Counted from the stretch's first letter, positions 1 through 5,878 are shown. The stretch: DNA of 9,738 bases from an uncultured Clostridia bacterium (GCA_947628195.1 CANQZB010000029.1:1-9738), one strand, 5' to 3'. Notes: generated by a model not told the origin, from the sequence alone. A program made the numbers and translations.

Positions 1-2
1 TT

Positions 3-317
3 TTAAATTGCTTTTAAAATATAATTTTTTACATATTTAATTTTTTTATAAAAGGACAGCTGCTCAAATTTGCAATCCTGCATCAGTTCACACTCGCGCA
101 ACAAACTGGAAACCCCCAACGCAATTGAATTGTAGGCAACGCTAAATTTGTTTTTAACAACATTTATTGCAGATGTGTAACCCGACCTGCTGTCGTCCCC
201 GCTGACCACCAAATTTAAAATTATTTCAGCAAGATAGTTGCTGGCACGGTAACTTTCGTTTATTTTAAGCTTTGCAAGCGCAAGTTTAATTTTTAATAAC
301 AACAATTTTTCGCTCAT
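3..317 (-). CDS. Small helical protein, faintly Spo0A C-domain-like
   Basis: A 104-aa protein ending in TAA. Residues about 28-77 contain a predicted helical stretch with the pattern YLAEII...V......A...V...F.V....IALGV..LLRE. This resembles the trihelical DNA-binding domain of Spo0A (YL.EAI...V.......I...I...F..T...VERAIRHAIE), but no key residue settles it and the match is by eye. I chose the ATG at 317 over an upstream in-frame TTG (335) because a TATAAT box lies only 6 nt before the ATG. That leaves no room for a Shine-Dalgarno, so the message may be leaderless. The gene is transcribed away from the tRNA-Leu locus. If the resemblance holds, it would be a regulator in a spore-forming lineage; otherwise it is a hypothetical protein. 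Confidence 0.55.
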   Translation of the reverse strand: MSEKLLLLKIKLALAKLKINESYRASNYLAEIILNLVVSGDDSRSGYTSAINVVKNKFSVAYNSIALGVSSLLRECELMQDCKFEQLSFYKKIKYVKNYILKAI

Positions 318-323
318 GCTTAC

Positions 324-351
324 ATTATAAAACAAAAAAATTTAAAAACAA
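324..351 (-). promoter_or_regulatory. Sigma-70-type promoter of the left minus-strand gene
   Basis: On the minus strand TTGTTT (346-351) and TATAAT (324-329) are separated by 16 nt. The expected start falls at about position 317, the first base of the ATG, which suggests a leaderless transcript. A perfect 16-bp palindrome AATTTTGTACAAAATT (354-369) sits just upstream of the -35, and half of it (TACAAAATTC) recurs 20 bp further on (361 and 381). This is a plausible operator. Confidence 0.5.
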
Positions 352-473
352 ACAATTTTGTACAAAATTCGTTAATTTTTTACAAAATTCTTAAAAACAC
401 AAAATTTTGCCACCTTTTAAGCAACAAAAAAGACTTTTCAAGCAATTAATTTTTCCGCCCAACGCCCAAATGC

Positions 474-501
474 TTGACAAATTAAAAAATATATGTATAA
501 T
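474..501 (+). promoter_or_regulatory. Strong consensus promoter for the tRNA-Leu transcript
   Basis: TTGACA (474-479) and TATAAT (496-501) are perfect consensus hexamers with a 16-nt spacer and a TG directly before the -10. The expected start is about 508. No comparable promoter lies nearer to the tRNA, so the tRNA is probably made from a precursor with a leader of about 350 nt. Confidence 0.75.
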
Positions 502-644
502 AAATAAAACTCGGCGCAGTGGGGAGGAGGAGCGCCCGCTTAAAAATTGCAATTGTGCAGCATTAGCGTAACAATTCAATTTAATGGCGTGGAAATTAAT
601 TAAAAAAACTCTTGCTAGAACTTGTTTCGAGCAAGGAGGAGTAG

Positions 645-694
645 CAACCGAACATAAGCTTATAATTGCGGAATGTATATGCAGCAATTTAGCA
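645..694 (+). repeat. Direct repeat, copy 1 (50 bp)
   Basis: This 50-bp unit begins CAACCGAACATAAGCTTA and ends GCAATTTAGCA. It recurs at 785-834 with one difference (T/C at the 19th base). It contains the short stem AATTGC/GCAATT. The offset between copies is 140 bp. Confidence 0.9.
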
Positions 695-784
695 TAAAAA
701 TTAATGGGGTCCCCGCAAGCACTTGCTCCGAGTTCCCATTAGAACTTGTTTCGAAATGGGGCAAGGCGCAGTGGGGAGGAGGAA

Positions 785-834
785 CAACCGAACATAAGCT
801 TACAATTGCGGAATGTATATGCAGCAATTTAGCA
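785..834 (+). repeat. Direct repeat, copy 2 (50 bp)
   Basis: Second copy of the 645-694 unit. Here it is preceded by GGCGCAGTGGGGAGGAGGA (765-783), a 19-nt block also found at 513-531 next to the promoter. The upstream region is therefore built from at least two shuffled, partly duplicated modules. Confidence 0.9.
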
Positions 835-858
835 AAGGTGAGAGTTGCGACGACACGT

Positions 859-945
859 GCGGTTATGGCGGAATTGGCAGACGCGCAGGACTAAGGATCC
901 TGTGGTAGCAATACTGTGCAGGTTCAAGTCCTGTTAGCCGCACCA
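859..945 (+). tRNA. tRNA-Leu (anticodon AAG)
   Basis: The 87-nt class II tRNA has these parts: acceptor GCGGTTA/TAGCCGC, D arm closed by GCG/CGC, anticodon stem CAGGA/TCCTG around the loop CTAAGGA with AAG at 893-895, a long variable arm typical of Leu, T arm GCAGG-TTCAAGT-CCTGT, discriminator A and an encoded CCA (943-945). A34 implies deamination to inosine by TadA, or a decoder mainly of CUU. The last six bases, GCACCA, are the core shared with the right end of the inserted element, so the tRNA's terminal bases are supplied by the element after integration. Confidence 0.95.
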
Positions 946-966
946 GACATATTCTTCATTGGAAAA
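940..966 (+). other. attL: tRNA 3' end joined to the P' arm
   Basis: The stretch begins with the core GCACCA and continues as the P' arm, ending TTCTTCATTGGAAAA. It is the reverse complement of 8224-8250 with three mismatches in 27. In an integrated serine-integrase element the two attP arms face each other as inverted repeats at the two ends, which is what is seen. In the reconstructed attP, 23 of 26 base pairs of the dyad match. Confidence 0.85.
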
Positions 967-1155
967 ATATTTGGAAGAATAAGCAATAAAAAATTTAAGA
1001 AAAGCGGACTAGACAAACGATGCTTAATTAATAATAAGCATAGGCTTTTTGGTTTTATGGTTGCACGTGTTGGAATTGACAAAAAGAAATTAATAGATAT
1101 GGATTGCTCGAAATACGCTTCAAGTCGTATTTATTTTAATAATAATATAAAATAA
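946..1155 (+). other. Detached 3' coding segment of the integrase (circular-form C-terminus)
   Basis: These 69 codons, then TAA, have no start of their own. The core codons GCA-CCA are in the same frame here as at 8249-8254 in the integrase gene. In the excised circle the integrase would therefore read straight from ...FGAP into DIFFIGKIFGR... and end ...YFNNNIK. The tail is lysine-rich (KKFKKSG, KKKL) and free of UGA. A 69-codon opening in such AT-rich DNA is unlikely by chance. Integration separates it from the rest of the gene by the full length of the element. Confidence 0.75.
1128..1152 (+). repeat. 25-bp direct repeat, copy at the integrase 3' end
   Basis: The 25-bp unit begins TATTTATTTTAATAATAAT. 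It is perfectly repeated at 6382-6406, in the leader upstream of the integrase operon. Its last 15 bases (AATAATAATATAAAA) occur a third time inside the integrase at about 8198-8212. In the circular form the two perfect copies flank the integrase gene. Confidence 0.85.
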
Positions 1156-1169
1156 TAAAAAACAGTGGC

Positions 1170-1277
1170 AGATTAAATAGACAAGATAGATTGAAAAGAT
1201 AGAATAGATTAAAATTATAAACAAGTTAAATAGATAAAACTAATAAAAAATAAGTTAATAGATTAAATACAAAAAAC
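1170..1277 (+). repeat. Iteron-like array, six units with an 18-bp period
   Basis: Units start at 1170, 1188, 1206, 1224, 1242 and 1260, exactly 18 bp apart. The consensus is near AGATTAAATAGAnAAnAT. Units 1, 2, 3, 4 and 6 clearly share AG(A/T)T(T/A)(A/G)AA; unit 5 (AATAAAAAATA) is degenerate. The array is almost pure A+T and lies upstream of the Rep gene, as expected of a replication origin with Rep-binding iterons and an unwinding region. The period is also six codons, but stops in the only plausible frame argue against a coding repeat. Confidence 0.65.
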
Positions 1278-1288
1278 GTTGTTTTTGT
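1269..1288 (+). terminator. Possible weak terminator between the array and rep
   Basis: A 7-bp stem ACAAAAA/TTTTTGT with a 6-nt loop is followed by TTTATTTTT. The stem is AT-only and weak. In the circular form it would lie about 110 nt after the integrase stop. An 18-bp perfect A/T palindrome (1294-1311) follows directly and may instead belong to the origin. Confidence 0.3.
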
Positions 1289-1328
1289 TTATTTTTAAAA
1301 AATTTTTTAAATTGTTCTGGGGTTTTGC

Positions 1329-1383
1329 CAAATTTTGTAAACAAGAAACTGTATAATATATATAAGCGGACGCAAAATTCCGC
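1329..1383 (+). promoter_or_regulatory. Promoter and leader hairpin of the rep operon
   Basis: TATAAT at 1352-1357 is preceded directly by TG (1350-1351), the same arrangement as in the tRNA promoter. The -35 at 17-nt spacing (CAAATT) is poor. Transcription would begin near 1364, and the first RNA structure would be a short hairpin GCGGA/TCCGC (1366-1370, 1379-1383) just ahead of the leader ORF. Confidence 0.5.
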
Positions 1384-1410
1384 CTATCGCAAAAAAGGGA
1401 GGGATAAATT

Positions 1411-1494
1411 ATGTGAGATACGAGTTGATGAATTAAATTTAGTAGTAAAATTAATTATTTAAATTTTATAAAAGGAAATAGTTATGAAAATTAA
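1411..1494 (+). CDS. UGA-rich leader ORF upstream of rep
   Basis: A strong Shine-Dalgarno GGGAGGG (1397-1403) stands 7 nt before an ATG whose next codon is UGA. Read with UGA as Trp, the frame gives a 27-aa peptide starting MWDTSWWIKF and ending at TAA, overlapping the rep start by 11 nt. Three of its first seven codons are UGA (1414, 1426, 1429). Read with the standard code it is only a start-stop AUG-UGA element. Either way, such a good ribosome binding site here suggests translation matters for expression of the overlapping rep. A Trp-codon-rich leader would be a natural sensor of UGA decoding; that is inference. Confidence 0.45.
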
Positions 1495-2248
1495 AATTTT
1501 TAATAACAGGGTGGAAATAAGTGTCCATCCAGACAATTATGTTGGTAAAACCCATAGAAAGATTGATTGAAACACTAGAATTGTGAATAATGATGAGCCA
1601 TTTACCACTGTTAAGCAGTATGAAAAGACGTTAAGTCGCCAAAAATCAAATTTATATAATGTAAAACTTGATTATGAAAAATGTAAATTTTTAACACTTG
1701 GAACGGATTGTTCAATTGGTTGGGACGATATGGAAAAATATGTTAAGGAATTTATATCTAATTTTAAATATCGTTATGGAAACGTCAAGTACATAGTGAG
1801 CATTGAGCATTATGAACAAGGTTTTAATAGATGACACGCTCATTTAATTTTGATTTTTCCTAATACCGCACCTTCGCTAAATCAAGATTGGTTGAAAAAG
1901 CATTGGAGTTTTGGTAGAGTTGACATAAAAAATCTTTATGAATTTAGGGAACACGGACTAATTCATTACTTAACCAAGCGTAAAGAGAGTAATATTAATC
2001 AAGAAAAACCTTGGTTGACTAAATATCCGCAATTTGCCAAATTTATAAGGACAAGCAGAGATTTGCCGCAAGACGAGTATATCGAAAAAGAGTGTTCAAT
2101 GGAGCAATTTAACAATTTTCAAAAACAAGCACAGGAAAATGGAGCTAATATCAATTATGTCGGTCATTATTATGGTGCTGACAGTTATTGTTTAGACAAA
2201 GTCTATATTCACGATGCCGAAGACACAATTAATGAATTTTTTAAATAA
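1484..2248 (+). CDS. rep: HUH-type replication initiator (Rep) with two in-frame UGA codons
   Basis: The 254-codon frame runs from ATG 1484 (AAAGGAAA at 1471-1478) to TAA. It is open only if UGA at codons 29 (1568-1570) and 117 (1832-1834) is sense. Motifs in order fit a rolling-circle Rep: FLTLGT (motif I-like), HYEQGFNR-[UGA]-HAHLIL with the metal-binding HxH at His118/His120, and YLTK with the catalytic Tyr162 and Lys165. Related Reps often have an aromatic residue, typically Trp, just before HxH, so UGA=Trp fits at codon 117. Four other Trp codons are UGG. The Rep would nick the plasmid origin and prime replication by its own 3'-OH. Under the standard code it would be a disrupted gene with two nonsense codons but no frameshift. 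The inverted repeat AAATTTA-CGC-TAAATTT (2247-2263) overlaps its stop. Confidence 0.85.
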
Positions 2249-2275
2249 ATTTACGCTAAATTTAATGTAAAAACA

Positions 2276-2304
2276 AAAATCCCGATTGTTGTATCGGGGT
2301 TTTT
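2276..2304 (+). terminator. Intrinsic terminator after rep
   Basis: The stem CCCGAT/ATCGGG (2281-2286, 2293-2298) has a 6-nt loop, is extended by flanking A-U and G-U pairs, and is followed by five T. It separates rep from the short ORF that begins 15 nt later. Confidence 0.85.
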
Positions 2305-2318
2305 AATTGGAGATACAA

Positions 2319-2492
2319 ATGGAAAATAATTTTAGTTTATTTGCTTGTGAAACAATGGGTCACACTCTCGAAAAAGACGTGGTTGAAATTATGCATATTT
2401 TACAGAACGAACTTGAAAAGAGAGAGTATAAGGCGGTTGTTTTAGGATTGGTTAAAAATATTCACGCTAACGATATTTTGCAATTATATTAA
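2319..2492 (+). CDS. 57-aa unknown protein convergent with the repressor
   Basis: The ATG at 2319 has GGAG (2309-2312) at a 6-nt spacing, better than an upstream in-frame TTG. The peptide begins MENNFSLFACETMGHTLEKD and looks mostly helical in its second half. I do not recognise it. It starts right after the rep terminator with no promoter of its own, so it may be expressed only by readthrough. Its TAA overlaps the stop of the minus-strand XRE gene by two bases, so the two genes converge tail to tail. Confidence 0.5.
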   Translation: MENNFSLFACETMGHTLEKDVVEIMHILQNELEKREYKAVVLGLVKNIHANDILQLY

Positions 2493-2797
2493 TCTTTTTT
2501 TAGAAGAACGGCGATTGCTGTCCGCTTTTCATCGCTAACATTTTTAAAAGAGTTTATAAGTTTCATATCTTGTTCAAATTGGGCAATATCGTGGTAAAAA
2601 AATTGTTCTTCTGTCATATTGCAAGCGTCTATGATTTTTAATAGAACTGTAACGCTAGGTAAAAAATCTTTGCCGGTTTCTAGTCTGTTTATATAACCAG
2701 CATTTAAATCGGCTTTTAAAGACAGTGCCCTTGCGGAAAGTTTGGCATAATCCCTTGCCTTTCTTATTCTCATAACAATGTCGTCTCTGTCTAACAT
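2489..2797 (-). CDS. XRE-family transcriptional repressor
   Basis: A 102-aa protein with an AAGGAGTG ribosome binding site before its ATG. Residues about 8-62 form a classic Cro/C1-type helix-turn-helix (RKARDYAKLSARALSLKADL followed by NAGYINRLETGKDFLPSVTVLLKII). A short helical tail follows (NSFKNVSDEKRTAIAVLLKK). It is transcribed divergently from the cargo operon across a roughly 300-bp region full of palindromes. It very probably represses its own promoter and one or both operons of the element, keeping the integrated form quiet. No enzymatic or peptidase domain is attached. Confidence 0.88.
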   Translation of the reverse strand: MLDRDDIVMRIRKARDYAKLSARALSLKADLNAGYINRLETGKDFLPSVTVLLKIIDACNMTEEQFFYHDIAQFEQDMKLINSFKNVSDEKRTAIAVLLKKD

Positions 2798-2874
2798 ATA
2801 AACACTCCTTAATAAATTATAAATCTATATTAAAAATAAGGCAGAGTGCGGAACTTTGCAAATTTAATAAATAT

Positions 2875-3017
2875 ATGTTGCACAGCATTATATTATATAA
2901 TGCTGTATTTTGTTGTATGTAATAACTTGTAGTGTTAAATATGACAAAACTAGTTAAAATAAAGCAATTATAGACAAATTGGTTAGTAAAATAGAGTTTT
3001 ATGATGTTGTACAACAT
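2875..3017. promoter_or_regulatory. Palindromic operator candidates in the divergent control region
   Basis: Three sites are visible. A 25-bp perfect inverted repeat (2882-2906) has 11-bp arms ACAGCATTATA/TATAATGCTGT and a 3-bp spacer; it contains TATAAT on both strands, so it could overlap a promoter. ATGTTGTACAACAT (3004-3017) is a perfect 14-bp palindrome. ATGTTGCACAGCAT (2875-2888) differs from the last by two bases and overlaps the first. A partial copy, ATGTTGTTAAATGC, lies between the -35 and -10 of the cargo promoter (about 3054-3067). Repeated dyads between an XRE gene and the operon it faces are the usual arrangement for its operators. The stretch 2798-3102 shows no gene. Confidence 0.6.
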
Positions 3018-3034
3018 ATTTTTTAACTTTCACG

Positions 3035-3073
3035 GTAAATTTACTTGATTTATATGTTGTTAAATGCTATAAT
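3035..3073 (+). promoter_or_regulatory. Cargo-operon promoter with GTAAATTTAC palindrome
   Basis: TTGATT (3045-3050), a 17-nt spacer and TATAAT (3068-3073) with an extended TGC before it make a strong promoter. The perfect 10-bp palindrome GTAAATTTAC (3035-3044) abuts the -35. The whole block GGTAAATTTACTTGATTT (3034-3051) is repeated exactly at 6294-6311 upstream of the integrase operon, so both operons probably share a regulator. Confidence 0.75.
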
Positions 3074-3102
3074 ACAAATATAATTCAAGTTAAGGAGCGA
3101 CT

Positions 3103-4050
3103 ATGTTTAATGTTGTATTGCCGATAGTAATAATGGGTGCTTTTATAATTTTGTGTTTGATTTTATTTATTTTAAGTTTAAAAAAGAGCGAGAAATTAGT
3201 CTGGGCAAGTTTGCCGCCATTTTTAATAAGTATATTTTTATTGATAGGCTGTCTTCCGTCGGTTATAAATAATTTTAGAAATTTAATAGACAGAGTGAGT
3301 TTGTTGTCGGATAAACCGTTGAATTTTAATTTTTATATACCAATGTTTGTACTTACCTTTTCGTCGTTAATTACATTTACTATTTCGCTATTATCGATAA
3401 TCGCTTGTTGCGTTAAAAAGACTAATAAAGTGTCGAAAACGCAAACCGCTTCTAAAAATAGTGTAGAAAATGAAGGGCAAACACTATCACAAGCGGAAAA
3501 TGAAGAGCAAATTACATTAACACAACAAGAAGCAGAAGAACTTGTAACATCACAAATTTTTAGTTATTATGTTGAAGTCTTGCGGAATTACGATGACGGG
3601 GCAATATTAGAATATACAGACGAAGAAAGAAACAAAAAATCAGAATATATTAAAAATAATAGGTTTAAGTTGGAAGACCTAAATCCGCAAGAAAAAGAAA
3701 TAGTTTTTTACAGGGCATTCGAAAAATATAGAGAAACATATTACAAAAAAAACTATTATCCAAAATCCAAGTTAAGAAAAATAAAGTTGGCAAAATCTAT
3801 TGTCTTGGCTAGTAGTGCCGCTTTGTTTATAATTTTGTCCTTTATAAATATGATTGCAAGTATAGCAGTTTTAGTTTGCGGACTTATTGCTACTTGTGTT
3901 TTGTGGGGAAAGCAATCGCCTTATTGTGAAAAATGTGGCACAAAATTTAAAAACGAGTTTGACGTTAAAACAGGCAACGTGATAGTAAATTGTCCGAGAT
4001 GTGGAAATAAATATTTAAAAAAGAATGTCTATCACAACAATAACAATTAG
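3103..4050 (+). CDS. Multispanning membrane protein with C-terminal zinc ribbon
   Basis: A 315-aa protein, first gene of the cargo operon, with AAGGAG before its ATG. Hydrophobic segments are at about 4-26, 33-55 and 79-103. A charged, Glu/Gln-rich, probably cytoplasmic linker (about 105-228) includes TQQEAEELV and a helical, Tyr/Lys-rich stretch. Two more hydrophobic segments lie at about 232-250 and 251-268. The tail carries C275-x2-C278 and C297-x2-C300, a zinc-ribbon pattern, then an Asn-rich end. I do not recognise the family. Five membrane segments with a metal-binding tail would suit a sensor, an anchor or an exclusion protein; nothing here shows which. Confidence 0.75.
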   Translation: MFNVVLPIVIMGAFIILCLILFILSLKKSEKLVWASLPPFLISIFLLIGCLPSVINNFRNLIDRVSLLSDKPLNFNFYIPMFVLTFSSLITFTISLLSIIACCVKKTNKVSKTQTASKNSVENEGQTLSQAENEEQITLTQQEAEELVTSQIFSYYVEVLRNYDDGAILEYTDEERNKKSEYIKNNRFKLEDLNPQEKEIVFYRAFEKYRETYYKKNYYPKSKLRKIKLAKSIVLASSAALFIILSFINMIASIAVLVCGLIATCVLWGKQSPYCEKCGTKFKNEFDVKTGNVIVNCPRCGNKYLKKNVYHNNNN

Positions 4051-4103
4051 CAATGTGGTTGATATTAATAAATTGTTAAAATCATTTAAAGGAGGTTTTG
4101 ATT

Positions 4104-4289
4104 ATGATTTCAACAGCAGTTCAAAAAGGTCAGTTTGTTTGTGTTTTTAACGAAAGAAACCAGCAAATCCTTAATTTATTTGGTACTTTACACGGGTTCA
4201 CATCGGCAACCGTTTCAATTAGAAAAGGAAATTTTGTTTATACCTATAACGAAAGGGGACAGCAAATTTCCTGTGTCTTTTCTAAATAG
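4104..4289 (+). CDS. 61-aa protein with an internal duplicated beta-repeat
   Basis: GGAGG (4091-4095) precedes the ATG at a normal distance; an upstream in-frame TTG is less likely. The protein is two copies of one module: KGQFVCVFNERNQQI (residues 8-22) and KGNFVYTYNERGQQI (41-55), joined by a Gly/Thr/Ser-rich linker. Alternating hydrophobic residues suggest a short beta hairpin in each. I know no function for this pattern. It lies 53 nt after the membrane-protein gene and 8 nt before the next one, so it is co-transcribed. Confidence 0.7.
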   Translation: MISTAVQKGQFVCVFNERNQQILNLFGTLHGFTSATVSIRKGNFVYTYNERGQQISCVFSK

Positions 4290-4297
4290 GTGGCAAT

Positions 4298-5038
4298 ATG
4301 AATTATGAAGATTTTGAAATTGCATTAAAAAATGCACTTGGTTTAACACATCCGCTAGAATGGTATTGTACAGATGACGCAACAAAAAAATTTAATGAAA
4401 TAAGCAAAGATATATATTTAGATTTTTGTAAGTATTTTTCAAATTTAGATGAATTGGAAAGCAATAAAGCATTTTTAGGTGAGACTGAATACGAAAAAGG
4501 CGAACAAGAGATAAAAGAAAGTTTTACCAAAAAGGTTGCCAGCAATAGTTTTATGACTGTTCTTGATTTTTTCATTGACTTTATAAATAAACTTAACGAT
4601 AAATATTTAACTGACGATATTGTTCGAAATACCGCTGTATCACTTATGACCAACATATATTCTAAAAATTTTGATAATAAAAAGGTTAGTCCAAATTTAG
4701 AGTTAAAACCGTATGTTGTGGACGATGACCCTACTGTAAAATTCATTAAAAAACTAAATTTTTCAGTATCAGACGATGAGACATTTCAATATGTCCTTTC
4801 AAAAATTAAGGATGGAATATTAAAAAGCGATGACGAAAGGTTATATGACCCCTCACTATTTGCTTCTCAATTTTCAAAAATTAACATAAACAAAATTAAT
4901 GAACTTATATACAAACAAAACAAAAGCGAGATTGACAAGGCAATAAAAAAACAAAACAAAGAAAAAGCCAAAAACGACCCGTTAGAGTTAGACGAAAGTC
5001 TTGGATTAAATAAAAAACATAAAAAGAAAAGAACGTAG
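4298..5038 (+). CDS. 246-aa unknown soluble protein
   Basis: The ATG follows AGGTGG at a 5-nt spacing. The protein is acidic and helical without membrane segments or recognisable motifs. Residues about 205-246 become strongly basic (KQNKSEIDKAIKKQNKEKAK, ending KKHKKKRT), a likely nucleic-acid or membrane contact. It begins 8 nt after the previous stop (TAG) and ends in TAG. Its only Trp is UGG. Position in the operon is the only functional clue. Confidence 0.7.
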   Translation: MNYEDFEIALKNALGLTHPLEWYCTDDATKKFNEISKDIYLDFCKYFSNLDELESNKAFLGETEYEKGEQEIKESFTKKVASNSFMTVLDFFIDFINKLNDKYLTDDIVRNTAVSLMTNIYSKNFDNKKVSPNLELKPYVVDDDPTVKFIKKLNFSVSDDETFQYVLSKIKDGILKSDDERLYDPSLFASQFSKININKINELIYKQNKSEIDKAIKKQNKEKAKNDPLELDESLGLNKKHKKKRT

Positions 5039-5062
5039 TAGATTAGGTTTATAGGAGTGTTT

Positions 5063-5392
5063 ATGAGTAAAAATGTTGGCAATTACCTATTTGAGTGTAT
5101 TTCAAGTTCTATTTGGAGTGGTAAAATTGAACAAATTTTATTAGCAGACGAGCAGTTTATTAATGATTTAGATAATTACCCCTTATTAACAAGCGAGAAA
5201 CTAAGCAATAAAACGGTTGAACAAAAAAGCAAATTGTTGCACAGTGGAATAATTGGGAATACGTCAAGGGAGTTTGTTTTAAATATTTTAGCATTAAAAC
5301 ACTTATATCGAATAATGAACGAAGAACAAAATATTGTGTTGGACAATGGTTGGGAAAATAGTTTAAATAAGTTTTTGGGAGTGTGGAAATGA
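5063..5392 (+). CDS. 109-aa unknown protein
   Basis: AGGAG (5053-5057) precedes the ATG by 5 nt, which decides the start. The protein begins MSKNVGNYLFECISSSIW and is probably helical. I do not recognise it. It ends in UGA inside an ATGA overlap with the next gene, the classic sign of translational coupling with UGA as stop. If UGA were read as Trp, only three residues (WLL) would be added before TAA at 5399-5401, so this gene tolerates either code. All three of its Trp codons are UGG. Confidence 0.65.
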   Translation: MSKNVGNYLFECISSSIWSGKIEQILLADEQFINDLDNYPLLTSEKLSNKTVEQKSKLLHSGIIGNTSREFVLNILALKHLYRIMNEEQNIVLDNGWENSLNKFLGVWK

Positions 5393-5874
5393 TTGTTATA
5401 AATTGTTTTAAGGACTTAGAACAATATTTAAATATAATACCAGCCGACAAGTATAATGGCAAAAATGAAAAATTTGACATTGAACTGCTAGAAAATGGCG
5501 AGCGTGCCGATGTCGAATTTAATTGTGCATTAGACCTGCCATTTGAATATGCCAAAACTCATAAAGACAATGGTTATATAAGGAAATTTAGTATAAAAGC
5601 AAATAACGTTGTTTTAAATTACCATTTAACCTGCAATTCGATTTTTGCACACGATATAACAGTTAAAGACATGCTTGTTGCCGATTCGGTTATTGTTTCT
5701 AGCATAAGTGGAAATTTGGTTGTTTCTAAAATTATTAGTGCTTCAAATGTGAATTGCACGGAACTAAAAGCCGATACAATAAAGGCAAAAACGGTTAAAG
5801 TGGAAACTTTAACATTGGATAAATATAAGTTTAAAAATATTTCATCCAATGAAATCAACACAAAAGAAGAATGA
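5389..5874 (+). CDS. 161-aa protein with a beta-helix-like C-terminal half
   Basis: The ATG at 5389 has GGGAG (5377-5381) at a good spacing and overlaps the preceding UGA by 4 nt; an upstream in-frame GTG is less likely. Residues about 75-155 show short valine/isoleucine-rich strands recurring every 8-10 residues (NVVLNYHLTC, DITVKDMLVA, DSVIVSSISG, NLVVSKIISA, TIKAKTVKVE). This is the look of a bactofilin-like or right-handed beta-helix fold, so it may self-assemble or act as a scaffold. It ends in UGA 4 nt before the next ATG. With UGA as Trp it would run about 29 codons further and overlap the next gene heavily. Confidence 0.65.
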   Translation: MIVINCFKDLEQYLNIIPADKYNGKNEKFDIELLENGERADVEFNCALDLPFEYAKTHKDNGYIRKFSIKANNVVLNYHLTCNSIFAHDITVKDMLVADSVIVSSISGNLVVSKIISASNVNCTELKADTIKAKTVKVETLTLDKYKFKNISSNEINTKEE

Positions 5875-5878
5875 CACT

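Larger units (their letters stand above)
508..858 (+). ncRNA. Structured, repeat-containing leader upstream of tRNA-Leu, unassigned
   Basis: This 350-nt stretch has no convincing gene but lies between a strong promoter and the tRNA. It opens with a hairpin GGCGC/GCGCC (513-517, 532-536) whose loop is purine-rich. Two later hairpins present the same 13-nt loop AGAACTTGTTTCG (617-629 and 741-753). The first is closed by CTTGCT/AGCAAG; the second by CCCATT/AATGGG stacked near CTTGC/GCAAG. Each is followed by a near-identical 50-nt module. Keeping the loop while changing the stem is what a structured RNA would show. I could not match it to T-box, SRP, 6S or 5S RNA. Confidence 0.4.

Noticed and set aside
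508..858. A T-box, 5S rRNA-like sequence or known riboswitch upstream of tRNA-Leu.
   Set aside because: No T-box antiterminator motif or specifier arrangement is visible, and the fragment CCGAACATAAGC only resembles 5S rRNA over a few bases in the wrong order.
673..1155. Two plus-strand ORFs running through the tRNA as independent genes (673-894 and 916-1155).
   Set aside because: They overlap repeats and the tRNA and have no ribosome binding site. Only the part of the second frame after the core (946-1155) is meaningful, as the integrase tail.
1170..1277. A CRISPR array.
   Set aside because: The units are 18 bp, contiguous and degenerate, without unique spacers, and no cas gene is present.
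1583..2248. The rep region as two separate genes (1583-1834 and 1850-2248).
   Set aside because: Both lie in one frame with the ATG at 1484, separated only by UGA; the HUH motif spans the junction and neither piece has its own ribosome binding site.
2489..2797. A toxin-antitoxin pair formed by the XRE protein and the 57-aa ORF.
   Set aside because: The two genes converge rather than forming an operon, and the small protein shows no toxin motif; the XRE gene is better explained as the element's repressor.
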